NCBI RefSeq assembly: GCF_002100145.1
Contig: NZ_JXQD01000036.1
Location: 1 to 64,000 of the forward strand
Origin: Vibrio sp. qd031
GTDB taxonomy: Bacteria > Pseudomonadota > Gammaproteobacteria > Enterobacterales > Vibrionaceae
Length of the DNA: 64,000 nt
Direction of reading: 5' to 3'
The notes beneath the pieces were generated by a model. The model was given only the letters and a program-made list of their open reading frames with translations, made no database searches and was not told the origin of the DNA. Both the position numbers and the translations under genes were made by a program. Positions 59,434 through 64,000 of this stretch are shown here, piece after piece. How positions within the stretch are numbered: the stretch's first letter is position 1; each line of letters starts with the position of its first letter.

Positions 59434-59970
59434 ATGAAAAAATGTTTTTCTGCGCTATTAGCCACTTTTGCCGCAGCAGCTTGCCTTCCAGCTCTTGCTA
59501 ACCCAGCCTATGTTGAAGGACACCGTGTTGGTGCCGGCTTCTCCAAAACTAAAGACGTGACAACGGGTTTTGACTTAGGCCTAGGGGGGGGATTGAAGCT
59601 TGAATATGGTTATGAGCTTAACCATATTATTGGTTTTAACCTTTCATATCAGGGCTTTGGCGAATCTTGGTCAGGACTAAAAGTCGATGGTTCCGTCTTT
59701 AAAGCAGATGCAGATATTGGCTATGCGTTTGATCTTCAAGAATTCTCGGTTAAGCCTTATGTGGCGTTGGGTGTCGCACTGGTGAACGAAGAGTGGTCGC
59801 TGAACGGTATACCAGGCTCTAGCGACCTGAGCGACTCATCATTTCTATTTGGTTTTGGCGCGCGGGCTACCTTTATGCACAACTTTTATGCCGATATGCG
59901 CTTCGACTACCTGATGACTGAGTACAGTGATTTGGACCAGTTTTCTATCAGCTTTGGCTACAAATTCTAA
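59434..59970 (+). CDS. Small outer-membrane beta-barrel protein (OmpX/Ail-like size)
   Basis: A 178-residue protein with a signal peptide (MKKCFSALLATFAAAACLPALA). The mature barrel of about 155 residues alternates hydrophobic residues and ends with the outer-membrane sorting signal FSISFGYKF. It fits eight-stranded OmpA-like or OmpX/Ail barrels; the function is unknown. A run of eight G (59584-59591) encodes GlyGlyGly near residue 51 and is a possible slippage site. It lies between the LysR gene and the convergent apaH gene. Confidence 0.8.
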   Translation: MKKCFSALLATFAAAACLPALANPAYVEGHRVGAGFSKTKDVTTGFDLGLGGGLKLEYGYELNHIIGFNLSYQGFGESWSGLKVDGSVFKADADIGYAFDLQEFSVKPYVALGVALVNEEWSLNGIPGSSDLSDSSFLFGFGARATFMHNFYADMRFDYLMTEYSDLDQFSISFGYKF

Positions 59971-59994
59971 TTGACGGAGTTCGAGCTCTTCTAA

Positions 59995-60798
59995 TTACAG
60001 CGCTGCTTGAACAAAGTAGCGCTGATCTTCCCAGCGGATCATCGTCAGTGATCCACCCCAGACACAGCCAGTGTCGAGTCCAATTACATTACTATTTTGA
60101 TAGCCTTCGAGGGCAGCCCAATGTCCGAACAGCACGGTTTTGCTTAGTTCTACGCGGTTAGGCCATTCAAACCAAGGCACTAAGTTGGGGTCAGAGACCT
60201 CTGAGGGCGGCTGCTTGCACGCCATATCAAGCCCACCATTAGCGTAGCAATAGCGCATTCGAGTAAACGCATTAATAATGTAGCGCAATTTTGCATAACC
60301 CTTTAGCGAACTGTCCCATAGTTCGGGTTGATTGTCGTACATCTCTTCGAGCAGAGTCACCCAGTGAGAGCCACTTAATGCCTCTTGAACATGCAGGGCA
60401 TTTGCTCTCGCGGTTGCTAAATCCCACAGGGGAGAAATCCCAGCATGACAAACCACAAACTCTGCATGCTCTTGCATCAAAGGTTGCTGTCTTAGCCAGT
60501 CTAGAAGTTCATCGCGATCAGAGGCTTCAAGTATCGCTCTGGTGCGATCTTTGTCTTTAATACGGTGAATGCCATTGGCAACGGCGAGCAGATGAAGATC
60601 GTGATTGCCTAGCACCACTTTTACCGACTCGCCTAAAGATTTGGCAAATCGCAACACTTCAAGTGAGTCAGGGCCACGGGCGACCAAGTCCCCAGCAATC
60701 CACAGCGTATCGAGTTTGGGATCAAACTGAGCTTGCTCTAACAGCATCTGCAGCTCGCGACTACACCCTTGTGGGTCACCTACAATATAGTTAGCCAC
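59995..60798 (-). CDS. apaH: Diadenosine tetraphosphatase (symmetrical) ApaH
   Basis: Hydrolyses Ap4A to two ADP and removes Np4 caps from RNA in E. coli. The 267-residue protein has the phosphoesterase motifs YIVGDPQGC, AGDLVARGPDS and LGNHDLHLLAVA, and CHAGISPLW further on. It lies two bases after apaG; last gene of the surA-pdxA-rsmA-apaGH operon. Confidence 0.96.
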   Translation of the reverse strand: MANYIVGDPQGCSRELQMLLEQAQFDPKLDTLWIAGDLVARGPDSLEVLRFAKSLGESVKVVLGNHDLHLLAVANGIHRIKDKDRTRAILEASDRDELLDWLRQQPLMQEHAEFVVCHAGISPLWDLATARANALHVQEALSGSHWVTLLEEMYDNQPELWDSSLKGYAKLRYIINAFTRMRYCYANGGLDMACKQPPSEVSDPNLVPWFEWPNRVELSKTVLFGHWAALEGYQNSNVIGLDTGCVWGGSLTMIRWEDQRYFVQAAL

Positions 60799-60800
60799 AG

Positions 60801-61175
60801 TTAATTGATGATATTTGGAATGGCGAGAGTAAATGGGTCAATGTTGGTAGAGAACTCTTGTTGCTTCGCATCCAGCATGATGTAACTGCCTTGCATTGTG
60901 CCCATAGGCGTTTCAATAGCAGTGCCACTGGTATAAGTGTACTCGTCATTGGCAGGAATAATAGGCTGCTCGCCGACAACGCCTTCGCCTTCTACCGATA
61001 TTTGCTTGCCGTTTGCATCGGTGATCAGCCAGCGACGGCTGATCAACTGTACGGTTTCGGTGCTTAAATTTTTAATGGTGATGACATAAGCAAACACATA
61101 GCGCTTTTGCTCAGGGTTGGACTGGCTTTCAATATACTTAGTCAGTACTTGGCACTTTATGCAAGGGTCACTCAT
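60801..61175 (-). CDS. apaG: ApaG/CorD protein
   Basis: A fibronectin-III-like beta-sandwich protein. Mutants in some bacteria affect cobalt and magnesium efflux, but its role is unclear. The 124-residue protein has YVFAYVITIKNLSTETVQL, EGEGVVGEQP and YTSGTAIETPMGTMQGSY. Starts at 61181 (GTG), 61178 and 61175 (ATG) are in frame; 61175 has the best spacing from GGAG. Confidence 0.94.
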   Translation of the reverse strand: MSDPCIKCQVLTKYIESQSNPEQKRYVFAYVITIKNLSTETVQLISRRWLITDANGKQISVEGEGVVGEQPIIPANDEYTYTSGTAIETPMGTMQGSYIMLDAKQQEFSTNIDPFTLAIPNIIN

Positions 61176-61196
61176 CATCACTCCATTGAGGTAGTA

Positions 61197-62006
61197 TTAA
61201 ACCGTGTGGTTAGCGTCTAGGTAATTAGCCATTGCCACAAACTGCTCGAGAGTAAGATTTTCAGGTCGCATGCTCGGGTTAATTCCTAACGCTTCCAATT
61301 GCTCTTTATCTAACAGCGCTTTATAGCAGTTGCGAACGGTTTTGCGACGTTGATTAAACCCTTCACGGCACACGCGATCCAACCATTTAAGGCTGTTTGC
61401 TTTGTGCGGCAAGACTTCATATGGCACGAGGCGAACAACCGCTGAATCGACTTTTGGTGGTGGAACAAAAGATTCTGGTGGGACTTCCAACACCGGCACA
61501 ACTTTACAATAATACTGAGCCATGACCGTTAAACGGCCATAGGCCTTGGTTCCAGGACCTGCGGCAAGACGATTTACGACCTCTTTTTGTAGCATGAAGT
61601 GCATGTCTTGGATGTCTTTGTGGAACTCAAACAAGTGAAACATCAATGGTGTAGAGATGTTGTATGGCAGATTACCAAAGATGCGCAACTTATTGTCAGG
61701 CTTGACTAGCTGAGTAAAGTCAAAACGCATTGCGTCTCCTTCGTGGATAGTAAGCTTGTCAGCTAAATCCGGATGGTTGCGTAAGCGTTCTGCCAAATCT
61801 CGGTCTAGCTCAATTACCGTAAGTTTGTCGACTTCTTTGCCAACAGGTTCAGTGATCGCGCCAAGGCCAGGGCCAATCTCAACCAAATTTTGGCCTGGAA
61901 GCGGGTTAATCGATGACACAATGCCATCGATAATGTATGGATCATTTAGGAAGTTTTGGCCAAAACGTTTTCTGGCTTTATGTCCTTGGTGGACGTCATT
62001 TCTCAT
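61197..62006 (-). CDS. rsmA: 16S rRNA dimethyladenosine transferase RsmA (KsgA)
   Basis: Dimethylates A1518 and A1519 of 16S rRNA late in 30S assembly. The 269-residue protein has RKRFGQNFLNDPYIIDGIV, the SAM-binding LVEIGPGLGAITEPV, the catalytic motif NLPYNISTPLMF and FVPPPKVDSAVVRL. Its start overlaps the pdxA stop (ATGA). Confidence 0.97.
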   Translation of the reverse strand: MRNDVHQGHKARKRFGQNFLNDPYIIDGIVSSINPLPGQNLVEIGPGLGAITEPVGKEVDKLTVIELDRDLAERLRNHPDLADKLTIHEGDAMRFDFTQLVKPDNKLRIFGNLPYNISTPLMFHLFEFHKDIQDMHFMLQKEVVNRLAAGPGTKAYGRLTVMAQYYCKVVPVLEVPPESFVPPPKVDSAVVRLVPYEVLPHKANSLKWLDRVCREGFNQRRKTVRNCYKALLDKEQLEALGINPSMRPENLTLEQFVAMANYLDANHTV

Positions 62007-62989
62007 TGTTTGTTCTCTACTAGTTCTATTGCGTGAGCAAGCGCAGTGCGTAAACTTCCTGTATCGGCAAGCCCTGTACCAGCTAAATCAAGGGCAGTGC
62101 CATGATCAACTGATGTACGAATAAACGGAAGGCCTAGCGTAATATTGATAGACTCTCCAAATCCTTTAAATTTTAGCACGGGAAGGACCTGATCGTGATA
62201 CATACCTAACACGGCATCGGCATCTTCTAGGTATTTTTGGTTGAAAATGGTGTCAGCAGGCAATGGCCCTACAATATCCATCCCTTGATCACGTAAGCGA
62301 TCTAGGGTTGGAGTGATGACGTCAATTTCTTCTCTTCCTAAATGCCCATCTTCTCCCGCATGTGGATTTAAACCACACACATAGATCTTTGGACGTTCTA
62401 TGGCAAACTTAGACACTAAATCGGCGTGTAAGATTTCCACAATGCTGGTCAGTCGTTCTGACGTTACTGCCTTTGAGACGTAAGCCAGTGGAATGTGCGT
62501 TGTGACCAGTGCAACTCGTAAACCTTCAGTTGCCAGCATCATAACCACGAGAGGTGTCTGAGACTTTTCGGCGAAAAATTCAGTGTGACCGCTAAACGCA
62601 ACACCAGCGCGATTGATCACGCCTTTATGGACTGGACCCGTAACCAAAGCATCAAATTCACCACTAAGGTTGCCCATCGCGGCCCGCTCAAGCGTTTTTA
62701 GCACATAATGCCCATTTGCTTCATCCAAACTGCCTGCAACACAAGGTGATGACATCTCGATGTGGTCGACCGTTAATTCACCCGCTTGCGCAGGTGCTTT
62801 TGGCGCTGTGGCGTCATACTCTTTGAGCGTAACCTCAATACCCAAAAGGTCTGCACGCTGTTTCAACAGCTCTCGATCGGCACAGACGACAATCTGATGT
62901 GGCCAGCTTTGATGAGACAGTGATAGCACTAAGTCTGGGCCTATTCCTGCAGGCTCTCCTGGGGTTATTACGATACGCTTAGTTGACAA
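62003..62989 (-). CDS. pdxA: 4-hydroxythreonine-4-phosphate dehydrogenase PdxA
   Basis: Vitamin B6 biosynthesis. From the TTG at 62989 it has 328 residues (E. coli 329), with RIVITPGEPAGIGPDLVL, the metal-binding GHTEFF and VCGLNPHAGEDGHLG, and MYHDQVLPVLKFKGFG. TTG is preferred because GAGGAG lies seven bases before it; an ATG at 63004 also works but has no ribosome-binding site. The start is inside the end of surA, so the genes are coupled. Confidence 0.93.
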   Translation of the reverse strand: MSTKRIVITPGEPAGIGPDLVLSLSHQSWPHQIVVCADRELLKQRADLLGIEVTLKEYDATAPKAPAQAGELTVDHIEMSSPCVAGSLDEANGHYVLKTLERAAMGNLSGEFDALVTGPVHKGVINRAGVAFSGHTEFFAEKSQTPLVVMMLATEGLRVALVTTHIPLAYVSKAVTSERLTSIVEILHADLVSKFAIERPKIYVCGLNPHAGEDGHLGREEIDVITPTLDRLRDQGMDIVGPLPADTIFNQKYLEDADAVLGMYHDQVLPVLKFKGFGESINITLGLPFIRTSVDHGTALDLAGTGLADTGSLRTALAHAIELVENKQ

Positions 62990-64000
62990 CGTCGAGCTCC
63001 TCATCGGTTTCGATAAATTCGACATAGGCGCTGGCTCGAAGCTCTTGCAACCAGGTACTGACTTCTTCATTGAATTTACGGTTAAATAGTATTCGATAAG
63101 CGCGATTGCTAAGCGCAGAGTCCGTTCTATCGACTTCACGGCGGTCGAGCACTTCGACGATATGCCAGCCATGGACAGTTTTGAATGGATCACTAATCAG
63201 GCCAATGGGTAAGGTTTCGACTTGGTATTTAAACTCTGGGACGTATAGATCGGGTGTTTGATAACCTAACTCACCATCGCGCGATGCCGATCCAGGGTCT
63301 GCCGAAAACTGTTGTGCCAGGTCGGAAAAAGTCGCTTCACCACTGTTTATTTGGCGAATGTAGTTTTCCAATTGTTGCTTGGCACCATCGTCGCTAAGTA
63401 TCACCGACGTTTTGATCAGTATGTGCCTAGCGTTGACCTCTGTAACTGCAACCGTTTCGAGACCTTTGACGTCTTTGATTTTAAGAATATGAAATCCTGC
63501 TCCACTTCTAAATGGACCGATAATGGCCGATTTGCCTTGAGTCGTAATTTGATCGGCAAATATGGTCGGCATTTCTTCTTTTCGCAGCCAACCCCAGTCA
63601 CCACCTTCCAAGGCTTTTGGTCCTTTGGAGTAAGTAAGTGCTAACTTTGTAAAGTCCTCACCATCGTCAAGCATCTGCTTAATTTCTAGCGCCTGAGCTT
63701 CAACATCTTCTTTGGATTGATTGCTGTTGAATCTAAATTGGATATGCCCAATGTGATACTCAACACTCTTGTTGGTCTCTTCAGACAACAGCTTGCTGAG
63801 GTTTTCCACTTCCGCAGGTAATATACTTATTCTACGTCGAACCAGTGCATTACGTGCTTCAGATACCGCGACTTCATCGCGGATCTGTTCACGGTACTCT
63901 GCATAGGATAACCCCTGGTCGGCCACGCTTTGCTGCAGTTCAAGGAGAGTTTGATCGTTGTTTCGAGCAATGGTCGAGATGGCTTCATCAAGCCGTTGGT
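62979..64000 (-). CDS. surA: Periplasmic chaperone and peptidyl-prolyl isomerase SurA, C-terminal part (truncated by window edge)
   Basis: SurA guides outer-membrane proteins through the periplasm. The frame is open from the window end to the stop at 62979, about 340 codons, lacking the signal peptide and part of the N-terminal domain. Two parvulin domains are present: HIGHIQFRF...GPFRSGAGFHILKIKD and VNARHILIKTSVI...VHGWHIVEVLDRR. First visible gene of the surA-pdxA-rsmA-apaGH operon. Confidence 0.95.
   Translation of the reverse strand, partial: QRLDEAISTIARNNDQTLLELQQSVADQGLSYAEYREQIRDEVAVSEARNALVRRRISILPAEVENLSKLLSEETNKSVEYHIGHIQFRFNSNQSKEDVEAQALEIKQMLDDGEDFTKLALTYSKGPKALEGGDWGWLRKEEMPTIFADQITTQGKSAIIGPFRSGAGFHILKIKDVKGLETVAVTEVNARHILIKTSVILSDDGAKQQLENYIRQINSGEATFSDLAQQFSADPGSASRDGELGYQTPDLYVPEFKYQVETLPIGLISDPFKTVHGWHIVEVLDRREVDRTDSALSNRAYRILFNRKFNEEVSTWLQELRASAYVEFIETDEELDVVN

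Noticed and set aside
60186..60196. TGGGGTCAGAG, identical to one arm of the REP-like palindrome
   Set aside because: It lies within apaH coding sequence and has no complementary arm, so it is most likely chance.
1..64000. Search by eye for CRISPR arrays, tRNA or rRNA genes, prophage and intact insertion sequences
   Set aside because: No regularly spaced direct repeats, tRNA cloverleaf with a conserved T-loop, rRNA stretches, integrase or transposase genes were recognised.

Overview
The window is chromosomal DNA of a gammaproteobacterium, almost certainly a Vibrio (main chromosome). The basis is the protein sequences and the combination of loci: a complete S10-spc-alpha ribosomal cluster, a ZrgA-type zinc locus, a TAXI-TRAP transporter, argR/mdh, and the surA-pdxA-rsmA-apaGH block. 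No tRNA, rRNA, CRISPR array, prophage or intact insertion sequence was recognised.

Layout. (1) 1-17090, all on +: the end of tuf, a two-gene insert (sulfotransferase and GT4 glycosyltransferase), then 29 translation and secretion genes from rpsJ to rplQ. Control elements seen here are a long multi-hairpin S10 leader, an S10/spc terminator, the S4-responsive alpha-operon ribosome-binding element and a final terminator followed by a REP-like palindrome. (2) 17136-22849, mostly on -: DUF2780, fklB, a divergent ytfB-like gene, elaA, cpdB and a TIGR03899-type gene. (3) 23004-27566: a 33-residue membrane peptide gene, a five-gene zrg-type zinc-uptake operon on -, a MITE-like long palindrome in front of that operon, and ytfJ. 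(4) 27651-37850: msrA divergent from tamA-tamB-ytfP (envelope assembly and lipid transport), a decayed nucleotide-sugar reductase-like remnant, lipocalin blc, fbp, an unknown gene and ubiX. (5) 37930-46431: a TPP riboswitch controlling thiBPQ, then rapA, rluA and a D-2-hydroxyacid dehydrogenase. (6) 46551-52888: a universal stress protein, a TAXI-TRAP transporter with a well-matched CRP site upstream, argR and divergent mdh. (7) 53018-64000: a small unknown gene, ispB divergent from rplU-rpmA, obgE, yjjP-yjjB, folA, a LysR regulator, a small outer-membrane beta-barrel, and the minus-strand operon surA-pdxA-rsmA-apaG-apaH (surA runs off the end).

Most of the window is core housekeeping. The parts that stand out are the sulfotransferase/glycosyltransferase pair placed between tuf and the S10 operon behind its own promoter, the zinc operon with its tandem-repeat histidine domain and a palindromic element in its promoter region, the frameshifted gene remnant beside ytfP, the 33-residue membrane peptide, the REP-like palindrome and two homopolymeric G tracts inside genes. 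No clearly new biological system could be demonstrated from sequence alone. The sulfotransferase pair and the zinc locus are the best candidates for follow-up.
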